A stretch of 64,000 nucleotides of DNA, from NCBI GenBank assembly GCA_902728285.1, contig CACVBU010000283.1:461175-525174 (forward strand). The letters run 5' to 3'. This stretch comes from Clytia hemisphaerica (taxonomy: Eukaryota; Cnidaria; Hydrozoa; Leptothecata; Clytiidae). The translations under genes and the position numbers were made by a program. Under the pieces are notes generated by a model. It was not told where the DNA came from and searched no databases. It worked only from the letters and a program-made list of their open reading frames with translations. Within the stretch, counting starts at the first letter, position 1, and each line of letters starts with the position of its first letter. Below, piece by piece: positions 14,501 through 22,799 of the stretch.

Positions 14501-17500
14501 CAATAAATAGCAGCCAAATTAGGAAGATCTACTCAGGATTCATAAATTGCTCTATACCTTCAGGTTGTGACCTAAATTAATTATCACTCCAAAAATTAAT
14601 AATCATAAAGAAATTGGAATTAAAACGACATCGTTTGATGATAAAATAATAAAAAATTCCAATGAGATTTTTTTTACTTTGCCTTCCGTCCCAAACATAG
14701 CGGTGCTGGTCCCATTTTCCGGCTGTCCAAACAGGCTGGTTCCTGTTATTATCGTAATCTTGGAGAGCGTTAGCGATCGTATTGACACCGTTTCCATCCC
14801 AATAAGCCAACAAACTTCCCTCTTTTGCTGAGATCAAAATAAATAAAAACCACCAATTTAAATTTAAAATCTTTGATCTCTAAAATTGGTACACTAGACC
14901 AATTTGCAATGTACGGCTTTGGTTTTTCAATTACTACCCAGCTGGCACAAAACGTTGAAACAACGTTGTGTGCCTACCCTGAGTATCAGAGGTTAAGTTT
15001 TCAAAGAATATATTAACCTCTGACGACCAATAATAGAAATTTTATCGCGTATGTGTCAATCTAATCACTATAGAAAGAATCAAAGATGAAAAGCAAATAT
15101 TACTTTATTAATGTCTAGCAGACTGTATCAGTATGCAGTTTACTATTTACGAATTCCCCAGAAACCTCCAAGTGTAATTGAAGTGAGTTTCTTTCGAAAG
15201 AAATCTTTTACATGATCCCCAAATGTATAACAGTAATTACTAAACTATCAATTATGGAAATTTCACTGTTGGTAATTAGGTTACTTTCAATCGGGTGTTT
15301 GTGTTAAAACAACGTGGGTAGTAAAACTTATGAAGGGAATAAGTGGCTGTAAATCCTACGTATAAGATTCAGCTCTAGCCTTTGGTTATCTCTTTATTCC
15401 AGGGGGAGGCTACTTGGGCTGGCGGATGATGGGTATGTGCGGACGGGACCTCTGAAAACCGACCCTAAGAGAGACTGATTTTAGCTGAAAAGTTGACCCT
15501 TATTAGAGAGACTTTTTTGAAAAATTTTCTTCAATTTTTGAAAAAAGTCCTACTTTACCGTTACAATTTTTTTCTCTCGAAAAAAAAAAAGAATTCCTAA
15601 AAATCGTGAATTTTCCGACCCTTAGAGAGAGATCTTATCGGCCAAAACTTGGTTTTAGCCTTAATTATTAGTCGGCCCTAATTTTAGTCACCTCGTCAAA
15701 CTGTTTTTATTACATCTTAACGACCAACCAAATCACATAAGAGGTCCCTTCTAGTTTGATCAATTCATGATATGCAACGCTGGAGAGTTTCAGTGAATTT
15801 TCAAAAATTTCCACCCAATACGTCACTTTTTCTATTCTTTAAAGGGTTCTGACCATAGTGGATTTTTAGTATTTGCCACGTACAAAATATAAATTTCTAC
15901 TTGATGTAGCACACAAAACTGTGGCATGTTATACATTTTTTGTTAGGTCAATTATCCTCTAAAAATTTAAGAATTGCAATGAAAGAAATTGATGAAGAAG
16001 AAAATGAAGAATTTTGCGAGTATTTCAACTTTAAAGAGCTTATTTTCGGCGAAGAAAAAACATTTTGAAATTCTTTTTGCACTAGATGGTGTATCTTTTA
16101 CCGAACTAAAAATAGATTTTTGGAAAATTTTTCTAAAAGCTTATTTGTCTCAAATTCTTGAAAATAGTGCTTTTTGACTAATTTTTCATCCCAATTTTTC
16201 ATAGTAAAACAGCCATAACTTTCTAAAGAACGCTCTACTACTATTACTTCAAATGACTAATTAGTCAAGTATCTTATAAAAACTCCAGCTCATCTGAACT
16301 AGAATGAATAATCTATTAACAAATTTTACTTACCAGTGCAGTAAGCTTGTGCTTGAGCATGAGTCACTGCACTTGAGCCTCTGTGATAGCATATTGACTG
16401 GTATTCAAAAAATTCTGCTGGACATGCTAAAGTAGAATAAAAGAAAAGATCATCGTTTAGATTAAGATATTCTCATGATGTGATATTTCACGGTCATAAA
16501 AAAATTTCCTCCAGGAAATGGGCCCCCGAATAATGGGCGAATAAAGGGTTTTATGGTTGGTGGGGGGTTTCATGGTTGGCGGAGAAGTGGAATCGGTCCT
16601 TTTTTCGGACGGAGTGGCGGAATTTGGCGAAAATTCAGACGGAATTACGGAAATTGAGTTTCTGACGGAGACGGAAAATTAGACAATTTTAGTCCGGAAA
16701 AACGTAATTTAGCAGAACAATTTGCGGAATTTCGGAATTAGCAAAAATAATTCAAAATTCGTCGAATTTTTGACAAAAATTTTGAATCTCAAAGGAATTT
16801 TCAGTGACGGAATTACGGTTAATTTTTAGACGGTTCGACGGAAATTGGAGAAAAAATTGGTGGAATTGCAGATTCGGGTACCCCCTGAAGCCCCCCTCGA
16901 ATGAAAGTATTGAGACTTTTCGAGCTGACAGCAACAATGACAAACAGTTTATGACGTAATTTTAATAAAATACTTCATAAAGGGTCTGAATGAAAAACTC
17001 GCATTTCTAACAAATTTATTTCAATATTTTGAAAGAAGCTTTTAAACTTATTGCTTTTATGGGATTTGCACTCGTTTCGTTGTCATGGATAATTTTGTTT
17101 TCCGATGAGCGAAACATGTCGATTCGTATAATACTCTTTGCAGCACAATTTAAAGCTTATGCTCAACGGCTCAACTTAGTCCAGAGGAATGTAAAGAGAT
17201 GGAAAAACAGCTTTTCTGATTACTCAAAGTTCAACGATCACTTCTATTGAAAATCCTATTGTAAAAACGTTGTCGACCGACGGGGGTGCTCTGCTGACGT
17301 TCGAAAAATGGACCCTACGTGGGACTTGAAATTTGCGAAAAAAGTGACCCTGAATGGGACTGAAATTCCAAAATTTTCTCAAATTTTCTACTTTTTCCCC
17401 AAATTTTCCAAAAATAGGCACCCTACGGGGGACTGATTTTTCTATTTTGGTGTTTTTGCGACCCTACCTGGGACTCGTGGAGGTCAAAAAGATACCCTGA

Positions 17501-18210
17501 CCAGCGGAGCATCCCCGTAACCCATCTTGCCCTAGTACCCCTCCCCCCGGGATTAGGTCATTAAATGAAAGTCCAGAAAAGACGGCTCGCCATACAAATC
17601 GGACGGTTTCTACATAATTTGACGTTAACATAAAAATTAAAATTTGTTTTTCCTTTTTCGCCGACTACTAGTTCAATTTTTAAGAACAAGGAGCAATTTT
17701 TTTACCAATGTATTGCAAAAGAAATTCTTAACGCAATGATATTGAATTGGTTCTCGTAAAACTGTAAGAAATCGAGTAAAATCAAGATGAAGTTATAATT
17801 TTCTCGAGCTCTAGCTTTCCATATAATGATGCGGTCATGATGCGGTTATATCAGTAGAATCACTAGGAAATTCTGAGCAAGAAGATATAGGTATCTTTTC
17901 GTATAGGAGAGGTGTACCAAAAATATTGGCCCTAAAAGTTTACGCATAATCAGGCTTGAAACAAAAGAATTTTGTCACAACACACTAATTATGCAGATTT
18001 TTTATAGCGACAACAAAAGAAACCTATTAACTCAACATAAACTCCCTTAAGGGCAAGAGACCTGGTATATGACGAGCCGTTTTTCCATTGTTATCATTAA
18101 GCTGTTTTCCATCTCTTTACATTCCTCTGGCTTGATTAAACCTAATAATTACTTACTTGCTTTGGCGAATTCTTTGAAAGAAACAAGAAGGGCCAGCACA
18201 ATCCAAATAT
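2310..18210 (-). CDS. Multi-exon secreted lectin/LamG-like protein, partial (SP-CTLD-CTLD-mucin linker-LamG-like x3-CTLD)
   Basis: Eleven exons were traced on the minus strand: 18210-18157, 16426-16334, 14827-14678, 14282-14127, 13399-13106, 10676-10548, 9184-8894, 8334-7849, 6777-6250, 3250-2777 and 2567-2310. Each is bounded by AG and GT, has a length divisible by three (971 codons in total) and joins in phase 1. The encoded order is signal peptide, two long-form C-type lectin-like domains, a threonine-rich linker, three LamG-like (concanavalin-type sandwich) domains and the first half of a third lectin domain. The rest lies beyond the left edge, and the exon with the start codon is not secure. 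By architecture it should be secreted or extracellular, perhaps matrix, mucus or surface recognition; ligand and partner are unknown. Uniform 1-1 phase is the classic signature of exon shuffling. Missed small exons are possible, and the gene could in principle be two adjacent genes. Confidence 0.75.
2777..3250 (-). CDS. Exon: LamG-like domain 3
   Basis: One domain in 158 codons, phase 1-1, with acceptor TTTACTTAG and donor GAAG|GTAATT. Motifs: P-A-W-F-I-S-F-N-V, W-G-N-I-L-R-F-T-T-G, R-Q-P-A-I-F-L, H-T-C-I-G-L-N-D, W-Y-S-I-E-L-S-Q, H-V-Y-R-S-D and L-V-Y-Y-N-L-P-E-G. The cysteine pair has the same nine-residue spacing as domain 1. All three LamG-like exons end on the same L-P-E-G codons directly at the donor, which points to tandem exon duplication. 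Confidence 0.74.
4152..4320. repeat. Short tandem repeat, about three 54-bp units
   Basis: The last two units both end TATTTCAATCCACTCAAGTG (4245 and 4299). Each contains two mini-palindromes (TCGACCTCTTTGTCGA-like and CCACTCAAGTGG). The first unit is degenerate. Confidence 0.55.
4745..5973 (-). pseudogene. Non-LTR retrotransposon (LINE) reverse transcriptase relic
   Basis: The minus-strand reading frame contains G-V-R-Q-G-A-I-L-S-P (RT palm entry), Y-A-D-D-I-L-L-L-S (catalytic motif) and H-L-G-F, then the thumb and C-terminal region (S-I-Y-N-T-I-V-I-P-K-L-L-Y-G). It is 5'-truncated near 5973. A palindromic MITE interrupts it at 5333-5511. A TAA stop at 5036-5038 breaks the frame before a last in-frame segment ending at 4745. 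The copy sits in the intron between LamG-like exons 2 and 3, on the same strand as the host gene. An inverted repeat (GCGAGAACAGGGAT) lies at 4692-4765 near its 3' end. It is not functional. Confidence 0.8.
5333..5511. mobile_element. Palindromic MITE inserted in the LINE
   Basis: Nearly perfect hairpin with ends AGACCTTTTTTTAAAGAG and its inverse; the arms contain AATGATACAGCCATGCATAA. The bases TAT repeat on both sides, giving a 2-3 bp target duplication. Removing the element plus one copy restores the LINE reading frame from D-T-R to A-E-L-W-S. Confidence 0.75.
6250..6777 (-). CDS. Exon: LamG-like domain 2 with short Thr-rich lead
   Basis: One domain in 176 codons, phase 1-1. It opens with a second small O-glycosylation-type stretch (A-P-T-T-T-A-G-P-T-T-T-P-S), then F-A-W-F-I-S-F, N-W-G-S-V-L-K-F, R-I-P-A-L-F-V, A-T-G-L-N-D, V-K-V-Y-L-S-D and L-T-Y-Y-N-L-P-E-G before the donor GAAG|GTAAGA. 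Both cysteines seen in domains 1 and 3 are missing here: they align with A and W. Confidence 0.72.
7028..7250. mobile_element. MITE family A (TACACG...CGTGTA)
   Basis: Ends TACACATTTTTTAAAAGAGC and AAAAAACGCGTGTA, with internal GAAGCCT..G and ATCGAAGCCTTATG, shared with the copies at 11.7-12.0, 14.3, 22.8, 34.8, 37.8, 40.9, 41.1, 43.2 and 45.8 kb. About 220 bp, non-coding, TA at both ends. Confidence 0.65.
7518..7709. mobile_element. TAGACTAG-family MITE, 192 bp
   Basis: Begins TAGACTAGTAAACCACG and ends GCTAGTCTA. It is closely similar over its whole length to the element at 35700-35885. Here it sits in GGGTTAGGG-type DNA and the target duplication is not exact. Confidence 0.65.
7849..8334 (-). 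CDS. Exon: LamG-like domain 1
   Basis: One whole domain in 162 codons, phase 1-1, with acceptor TTTTCAG at 8335-8336 and donor GAAG|GTGAGA. Key motifs in order: T-A-W-F-I-S-F-D, N-W-T-N-L-I-R-F-T-A-G, R-Q-P-A-V-F, F-C-I-G-L-D, W-H-A-I-E-I-K-Q, N-V-T-V-Y-A-S-D and L-T-Y-Y-N-L-P-E-G. This matches the concanavalin-type sandwich repeats common in cnidarian and lophotrochozoan secreted proteins. Two cysteines nine residues apart (C-I-G-L-D ... E-C) probably form a disulfide. Confidence 0.72.
8507..8800. repeat. C18 homopolymer followed by a 190-bp TIR element
   Basis: An uninterrupted run of 18 C at 8507-8524. From 8611 to 8800 inverted ends CACACCCCTGT(C)TCACAG and CTGTGGCACAGGGGTGTG bound a short element that also carries CCACAGTGGGG / CCAGTGGGGT. 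It resembles the ends of the element at 19.8-20.5 kb. Confidence 0.5.
8894..9184 (-). CDS. Exon: threonine-rich mucin-like linker
   Basis: Ninety-seven codons between CTAG and GTCAGT, phase 1-1. Only the phase-1 frame makes sense: a run of S-P-T-T-T-T, T-T-T-T-I-A and N-P-T-T-T-T-T units in which about half the residues are threonine. Such segments are normally densely O-glycosylated extracellular stalks; glycosylation is inferred from composition. The exon separates the lectin block from the LamG-like block. Its repetitive DNA (ACAACN) makes length variation between individuals likely. Confidence 0.65.
9250..9347. mobile_element. Hairpin MITE, CCCAGCTGGCACACAACGTT type
   Basis: A 98-bp near-palindrome with ends CCCAGCTGGCACACAACG, filled with AACGTT motifs. 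It lies about 65 bp upstream of the acceptor of the Thr-rich exon. Related copies are at 36156-36247 and, in part, 14937-14981. Confidence 0.65.
9685..10215. repeat. Repeat region with AGTGCA subrepeats
   Basis: CCTTACAGTGCA-like motifs recur at irregular spacing, as (in inverse) in the G-rich-ended element at 50.1 kb. The left part (CCCAAATCACC ... ACCATGTTA.T.CTAGTA) recurs at 20.64-20.70 kb. The open frame of 157 codons across it follows these repeats and is not a gene. Confidence 0.4.
10548..10676 (-). CDS. Exon: CTLD 2, C-terminal part
   Basis: Forty-three codons between TTGTTTAG and GTAAGT, phase 1-1. A proline/glutamate-rich start (V-E-P-P-P-E-P-F-F) leads into G-C-V-R-V-N-G-G, Y-D-C-A-S-P and P-L-C-K-L, the last three cysteines of a CTLD. 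No EPN/QPD or WND motif is present. Confidence 0.7.
   Translation of the reverse strand: MIAQWSHHPNPSFPTQIKDVFVLMEVNYNHMIVLHLSNHFVN
10956..11129. mobile_element. Short TIR element
   Basis: Inverted ends CTTTTCGACCGTAGTCGCGC and CGCGGCTACGGTCGAAAAG, spanning about 174 bp inside the intron between CTLD 2 and the mucin linker. Confidence 0.45.
11672..12032. mobile_element. Two family A MITE copies in inverted order
   Basis: A copy at about 11672-11865 is followed by an inverted copy to 12032 (end AAAAACGTGTA). The GAAGCCTTATG motif appears once in each orientation, facing inward around 11850-11890. Confidence 0.5.
12921..12998 (-). repeat. tRNA-like SINE head
   Basis: On the minus strand a perfect B box GTTCGAATCCC lies about 45 bases downstream of an A-box-like TCTGTAGTGTGAAGG. 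Spacing and order are tRNA-like but no complete cloverleaf forms, so a SINE promoter head or tRNA relic is more likely than a tRNA gene. Confidence 0.45.
13106..13399 (-). CDS. Exon: CTLD 2, N-terminal part
   Basis: Ninety-eight codons from a TATAATAG acceptor to a TTAG|GTAAAT donor, phase 1-1. It starts G-Q-N-C-P-G-S-T-L and contains E-R-C-Y-I-L, N-S-A-C-L-D and later V-W-T-Y-F-R-Q, which match the first three cysteines and the WIGL-like strand of a long-form CTLD. The segment between them is rich in acidic residues (E-D-I-L-E-D-L-E-S-L) and longer than in CTLD 1. A LINE 3' end lies about 40 bp upstream of its acceptor. Confidence 0.72.
13440..13829 (+). pseudogene. LINE 3' end, 5'-truncated
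   Basis: A frame at 13450-13779 contains T-K-S-F-Y-Y-R-S-I-P-A-W-N-Q-I-P and F-K-A-F-K-E-E-L, the C-terminal signature of many LINE proteins. It ends in GTATATCC repeats and an ATAAACAAACAAACAAATAA tail. It is plus strand, opposite to the host gene, and its left edge is about 40 bp from the CTLD 2 acceptor. It differs from the LINE at 4.7-6.0 kb. Confidence 0.65.
14127..14282 (-). CDS. Exon: CTLD 1, C-terminal third
   Basis: Fifty-two codons, phase 1-1, with the last three CTLD cysteines in the order N-K-C-M, D-N-C-G and F-L-C-M. The position where calcium-binding lectins carry EPN or QPD reads N-P-Y-A-D, and there is no WND before the fifth cysteine. Classical calcium-dependent sugar binding is therefore unlikely in this domain. 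That is an inference from motif absence. Confidence 0.75.
14313..14385. mobile_element. Family A MITE fragment
   Basis: TACACGTTTTTTTATAAGAA plus the following GGAGCCTTCGGA; only the left end is kept. It lies about 30 bp upstream of the CTLD 1 C-terminal exon. Confidence 0.5.
14678..14827 (-). CDS. Exon: CTLD 1, middle
   Basis: Fifty codons, phase 1-1. It contains G-S-L-L-A-Y, then a helix-like stretch ending N-A-L-Q-D-Y, then P-V-W-T-A-G-K-W and R-Y-V-W-D-G. These match the GG-L-A, helix 2 and WIGL-like positions of a CTLD. The donor GTAAAAAA is weak, but the join to the exon at 14282 keeps frame and domain order. Confidence 0.75.
14977..15246. repeat. Dispersed repeat (empty-site copy of 49895-50565)
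   Basis: The segment from CCCTGAGTATCAGAGGTT to AACAGTAATTACTAAACT recurs inverted at 49895-50565. The copy here lacks the G-rich-ended insertion found in the other and therefore shows the pre-insertion sequence. Confidence 0.65.
15380..15700. repeat. Degenerate G-rich-ended element
   Basis: Starts near CCAGGGGGAGGCTACTTGGG and contains repeated GACCCT.AGAGAGA motifs, similar in style to the 17.3 and 59.1 kb elements. No clear right end. Confidence 0.3.
16334..16426 (-). CDS. Exon: CTLD 1, N-terminal third
   Basis: Thirty-one codons between a CTTTAG acceptor and a GTAAGT donor, phase 1-1. It begins C-P-A-E-F-F-E-Y-Q and contains C-Y-H-R-G and the A-Y-C that usually precedes the G-G/L-A element of C-type lectin-like folds. 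The first two cysteines are the extra N-terminal pair of long-form CTLDs. It splices cleanly into the exon at 14827. Confidence 0.75.
16500..16935. repeat. Low-complexity GACGGAATTACGG repeats
   Basis: Multiple GACGGAATT(A/T)CGG-like motifs and two TTATGGTTGGTGGGGGG-like blocks lie between CTLD 1 exon 16334-16426 and the 17 kb element. No gene is seen. Confidence 0.35.
17181..18130. mobile_element. TIR element of about 950 bp carrying a G-rich-ended element copy
   Basis: Inverted ends CCAGAGGAATGTAAAGAGAT and ATCTCTTTACATTCCTCTGG, one base different inside. Within it, 17265-17551 is a near-copy of the 59142-59443 element (CGACCGACGGGGGTGCTC ... CTAGTACCCC). It ends about 27 bp downstream of the signal-peptide exon donor. 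Confidence 0.55.
18157..18210 (-). CDS. Exon: signal peptide core of the lectin/LamG-like gene
   Basis: Eighteen codons between a TTTAG acceptor and a GTAAGT donor encode IWIVLALLVSFKEFAKA, a hydrophobic signal peptide core. Splicing to the next exon gives ...AKA-T-C-P, a plausible cleavage site after AKA. There is no ATG inside, so the start must be in an upstream exon. One candidate is the ATG at 18972 (minus), which reads M-T-L then G|GTTAAC in phase 1. That donor is weak and I would not rely on it. Confidence 0.65.
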
Positions 18211-18379
18211 CTAAAGAAATCAATTTGAAAAAAATTTAGTATATAAACATAGTGAGTTGGCCTTAAACAGCATATATTTTTATAAAGTAGCTTAATATAT
18301 TTTTTATGATGTCAGAAATTATAGCGCAACACTATACAAAGCGTTTTTGACGAAATAATACAGAAAAAATTCTATCTTG

Positions 18380-18830
18380 AAAATGAATTAATGCGAGAAT
18401 AAATTAATGCGGAAACAATGAATGCGAGCAACCCCCCAAAAAATTATGTTTTGTGGAACGAATTTTGTGGAACTAATTAATGCGAATAGGCCTAATTTTA
18501 GGGATTTTGCAGAGTTAATAAATGTGAAATAATTGATTTTAATAATCTCGTTTTACTTCATTGGTCCATGTCTTTCATTTTTGCATTCTAGCAACTGGTT
18601 TTTGGGTCCTTATTAAGTAACATAACAATGTCAAATATGATACAAGTTTAAGCACATAGATTCCAAAAAATAGATATTTAGGGCTTGCACCTCAAAAGCA
18701 GAAAAAAATGCGAATTTTATTAATGCAAACGACCGAAATTTTAAATTTTTGAGGAATTAATTTTTGCGGGCCAAAGTTGCATTAATTAATTCCGTATTGA
18801 TTTATTCTTGCATTAAGTTATTCCCATAAG
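18380..18830. mobile_element. TIR element with TTAATGCG motifs
   Basis: GAATTAATGCGAGAATAAAT at the left and its inverse near 18796-18828, with several ATTAATGC/GCATTAAT motifs between. Non-coding. Confidence 0.45.
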
Positions 18831-19319
18831 GTAAAGACCATGCTCTACAGTTTAGCATCTCTGCAGTAATGATTATGTTATAGGAAGTGTTCATTGGTTT
18901 TGAAACATTTCGGAGCAAACAGAATAAGACTAACCACCTATGACGCAGCAGCTTACGTTAACCTAATGTCATTTTAAAACCTAATCTCACGGCTTTTTCC
19001 CGATGTTATTATCCCTGTTTCAGCTTATTTCCCCGATTTGTGAGTATGAGAAAATGACTGTCCTAAAGGGCTAAAGTCTTTAAGAGAACAGAGCAGTTTA
19101 GCGAACACCTCACCAAAAACCAGGACTTTTTATTCTGTTTCTTGGTGAGTTCCACCCACTTGCACTTTGTCAATTTTTGAAAAATAGAATCCTTTGAAAT
19201 GCTTTGACGCAAATTCGTTTTTTTCGCTACTGCAGGAGCTTCGAACGTTAAAACTGACGTCAAAAAATCGAAAAGCTGAACTCCAAACATTTGAAAAAGT
19301 TGCAAAGTGGAATAGACGT

Positions 19320-19545
19320 TAAGACCATGTTCAGACGTTACGGTTCCATTCCGTTCCGAAACGATACGGTTCCGAAACAAGTGTGAACGTCAAAATTCGA
19401 AACGTCAAAAAAGAAGACGTTACAATACAAAACAGATCGAAACGGTTTCGCTCCACTTTTTTCATCGGAACGGAGCAGCTCCGTTTTCTTGCTCCGAAAC
19501 GTTCCGAAACTAATATGAACACACTCGATCCGTAACAAAAATCAT
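19320..19545. repeat. Possible MITE with GTTCAGACGTTACGG end
   Basis: CCATGTTCAGACGTTACGGTT on the left and GTTCCGAAAC / GATCCGTAAC on the right suggest a short element. Three overlapping open frames on the minus strand reflect its CG-rich repeats rather than a gene. Confidence 0.3.
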
Positions 19546-19812
19546 ACTTAATTCATTATTGCGTAGAAAAACGCAGGTGACGTCTCGTATAGGCTAGGAG
19601 TACTTCCATCCCGATTAAAATAGTGAAGCGTATCTATTTCGATCCGCTTTTCTTTATAGCGTTTTTTTAGCATTTCAAATTTTTGTTGTCCATGCATAGT
19701 GTATCGGACCAGCTTGTTTTAAACTGTAATGTCCGAACATTGTCTGATACATTATGGCTAATTACATTTAGCTTTGAGATGTAAGGAAAGATTGGGGGTT
19801 TGTCAATCAGTA

Positions 19813-20455
19813 ATACACCCCCTTCTCACAGACCCGGTAGGTTTTTCAGCCAGTAGGGGTAAAAATAACGGACTCTAACTCGATGGGTATTGATATTCCC
19901 ATATTATTTATGACTAGGGATTTAAATTATTTTGTTTTCAAGTCGGAAAATTCGGTGAGGCTGAAAAAAATAGCAAAATTGGAGTACTTTAGGCGTACAA
20001 ACTTTCACGAGTAGAAACTTTCGCGATCTTCGCGAAAGTAAATGTCCTTAAAAATTCTAGGAAGGGCCATTCGCGAAATTTTATGCTCGCAAAAAAATTT
20101 GACAAAATAGAAAATCTGCAAAATTTAAAACCTTGAATAAAATGCCTGCTAAAAGACTAATAAGTCAAAGAACAAATGTTTCAAGCCAATCCAAGAAGTA
20201 TTTGTCCCTCTAAGCCATTTTTTCATGTGAAAATTCTCAATTTTACGTCTTGATTCGTGAAAGTTTATGCTCGCGAAAAAAATCTTTCCGTTAAATTCGC
20301 GAAAGTAAAATGTCGTGAATTTCGCGATTTTTCGTTCTCGTTTCTGCTAGCGAAAGTTTGTAAGCCTAAAGTATAATTTTTCATTGGGGACGATATTTTG
20401 GCCAAATTTCCCAGTGTGAAGGGTTCCCAGTGGGTCTGTGAGAATGGGGTGTATA
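19813..20455. mobile_element. TIR element, outer member of a nested pair
   Basis: Ends ATACACCCCCTTCTCACAGA and TCTGTGAGAATGGGGTGTAT, with CCAGTAGGGG / CCCAGTGTGAAGGG just inside. It contains the element at 19985-20373. Confidence 0.6.
19985..20373. mobile_element. TIR element TACTTTAGGCGTACAAACTT, inner
   Basis: The ends are inverted copies and the interior is rich in TTCGCGAAAGT motifs. The same ends bound the short copy at 36651-36759. Confidence 0.6.
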
Positions 20456-20459
20456 TACT

Positions 20460-21743
20460 AGTAATACTAATAGCCCTGCTTTTTTGTAATCGCACCAACG
20501 AAAACGAAAAATATTATTGGTTAAAAAAATATGGTTTGACTTTGAGGGAAGTCGGATTTTAATTCTTTAATTTTAATAATAAAAAACGGCATTAAAAAAT
20601 ATACTTTAGGAAAAAAGAAATAATGATATTTTGAAATACTTTTCGATTAACCTCGTGGTGATTCATCCCAAATCACCCTTTCGAACCATGTTACTGCTAG
20701 TACATTTCAGATATGGAAATCAAAAATTATTTATATTTGACAAAATTAAGCAAAGAAAATTGTTTCATCTGAATTAAAGAATTAGAATAGCATAAAAACC
20801 TTTAAAAAAATGTATCAAAAATATCTTACACCGTCTTTTCTTCATCTTGAAAAGTCAGGAGTGCATATTTCATTTGTCTTTCCTACCCCTTCCACTTTCT
20901 AAAATTGTATCAATTTCTATATATGTAGTTTTGCCCCCGTGGCTTTTATTGTGAAAATTTTTGAGATTCAAATTCAAATTTTAGCCTATTTTCATTCATT
21001 CGAGAATAAATTATTTATCATACAAGGAGAATTTCGAAAAAGAAACCAATTCAGTTTGTTTATATGGTCTGTCTCTTAGGAATGCAATCCTTGTCAAAAT
21101 ACGCTTTTTTATAAGAACAATTTTATAAGAATAACGAGGCTCAAAATTGCACAAAAAAATAAGAACAACTAAGTAGAACAATGAACAACTCAACAACTCA
21201 ATTTTAAGCAACTTCGGGATCAAAGTAGTAGAACGTCTAAAATACCTCAATTATTGCACCCTATGCCTATAAATAAGAACAGGATAAGAACAATCTGAGG
21301 CTGAAGTGAAAGTGCCAAAAAATAAGAACAGCTGAGCCTCAAAATTTTACTTGTTCTTATTAAAAGAAAGTTTACGGACTTTATTTATATATTGAATGTC
21401 CTTAGGGTTTTTCACTTTTGATACAAACCAAATTTATATTTACAGTATAAGCTTTTTTATAAGCAACTAAATTCTGGCTGACACTGATCTGTTCTAAGCT
21501 GTATTTTTTGCTTGAAATTTTCTAAAAATACTTTAAAATAAGGGCTAAAAGGGCTAAAATCAGCCCTTTCTTAGCCATTGCCATTGCTAAATCTTAAGAT
21601 TGGTGTTGTTTTTATTGTTAATTACGTTCTGGCTAAAATCGAGTCTCAATTTCATATAAATGGTGTTCTTATAAGCAAGATCTGTTTGTCTTCAATGCTA
21701 CCTGTTGCGGTTTGAAGTTGATCACGACGGGGTCGAGCAGTGG
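20460..21743. other. Gene-free AT-rich DNA
   Basis: A repeat shared with 9.69 kb (CCCAAATCACC) at 20640-20710 and AT-rich stretches with TTATAAGAAC motifs related to MITE families A and B at 21095-21370. No gene or RNA was recognised. Confidence 0.5.
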
Positions 21744-22799
21744 TACACGTTTTTTTTATAAGAATGGTGTAAATCCATTTCATCATGGATATTCTTAATT
21801 TTTTTGGGAAAATCATCCTAAAATATTCTTACAGCATTCCTAAAGTCTATTCACGATAAGTGTGCACTCTTTTTTCTTTTACCTATAACTTTTGAAGGAA
21901 TTCTTCAATCTTTATAAATTTGGTATCATTGGAAAGATATTAGTGAGTGGAACAATTTGAAATAAATTTTTTTTTAAATAATTCTGAAAGTGAAGATGAA
22001 AATGAAGAAGAAAAAAAGGAAGATCTTGTAGAAAAGTGCTATAACATTTATTTTCACTGGAGAGATTCTTTGATCTTAGGAGATCATCACTGTGAAGAAA
22101 TTTCATTAAAATATTTATCAAATATAAAGTTATGATACAAAGTTAATAAGTGATTGACCCCAAAAAACAGCAAAAAACTGCAGAAAACAGCGTTTTTAGA
22201 CGTCAATCAGCTTATAACTTTGTTTGATATATTTTGGCTGAATGATTATTTTTGAAAACTTTTTTCACAGTGATGACGTTCGATGATCAAGAATTCACCT
22301 CAGTGAAAATGATAGTTATAGCACTTTTCTACAAGATCTTCATTTTTTTCTTCTTCATTTTCATCTTCATTATTAGAATTATTTTAAAGATTTTTTTATT
22401 TCAAATTGTTCCACTCACTAATACTAATATCTTTCCAATGATACCAAATTTATAAAGATTGAAGAATTCCTTCAAAAGTTATAGGTAAAAGAAAAAAGAG
22501 TGCACACTTATCGTGAACAGACTTTAGGTTAGGGTCCTAATTCAGACTAGATTTAACATTTAGTACATACGTCTCAAGCATAAAATGGCATTTTTGTGAA
22601 AGGCGTGAGCCTTACTTGGGTGTAATTGACAATTTATAATTGAAAATGCTCTAAAAAAGGCATTCTTAGCTTGAGTAGCAAAATTCCATCATGATGGTGA
22701 TACAGTATTCTTAGCATATTTTTAATTTTTTGGCCATTTTCATCATGGACATTCTTATAAAGTGTATTATTATTTAAAAAAAGCGTGTACACTTTTTTA
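21744..22799. mobile_element. TIR element family B, carrying a nested palindrome
   Basis: Ends TACACGTTTTTTTTATAAG and TTTAAAAAAAGCGTGTA, with subterminal CATCATGGATATTCTTA / CATCATGGACATTCTTA. A second copy lies at 37321-37600. The palindrome at 21839-22528 lies inside. Confidence 0.55.
21839..22528. repeat. 690-bp palindrome
   Basis: Outer ends CCTAAAGTCTATTCACGATA and the inverse near 22500-22528. The match continues through about 300-bp arms up to a centre near 22184. One arm strand reads as an acidic peptide (S-E-S-E-D-E-N-E-E-E), so the arms may come from captured coding DNA. There is no start context or partner exon. Confidence 0.65.

Noticed and set aside
17029-17250. 73-codon plus-strand frame starting with a hydrophobic segment
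   Set aside because: It resembles a signal peptide, but it overlaps the end of the 17.2-18.1 kb TIR element and has no partner exon or recognised domain.
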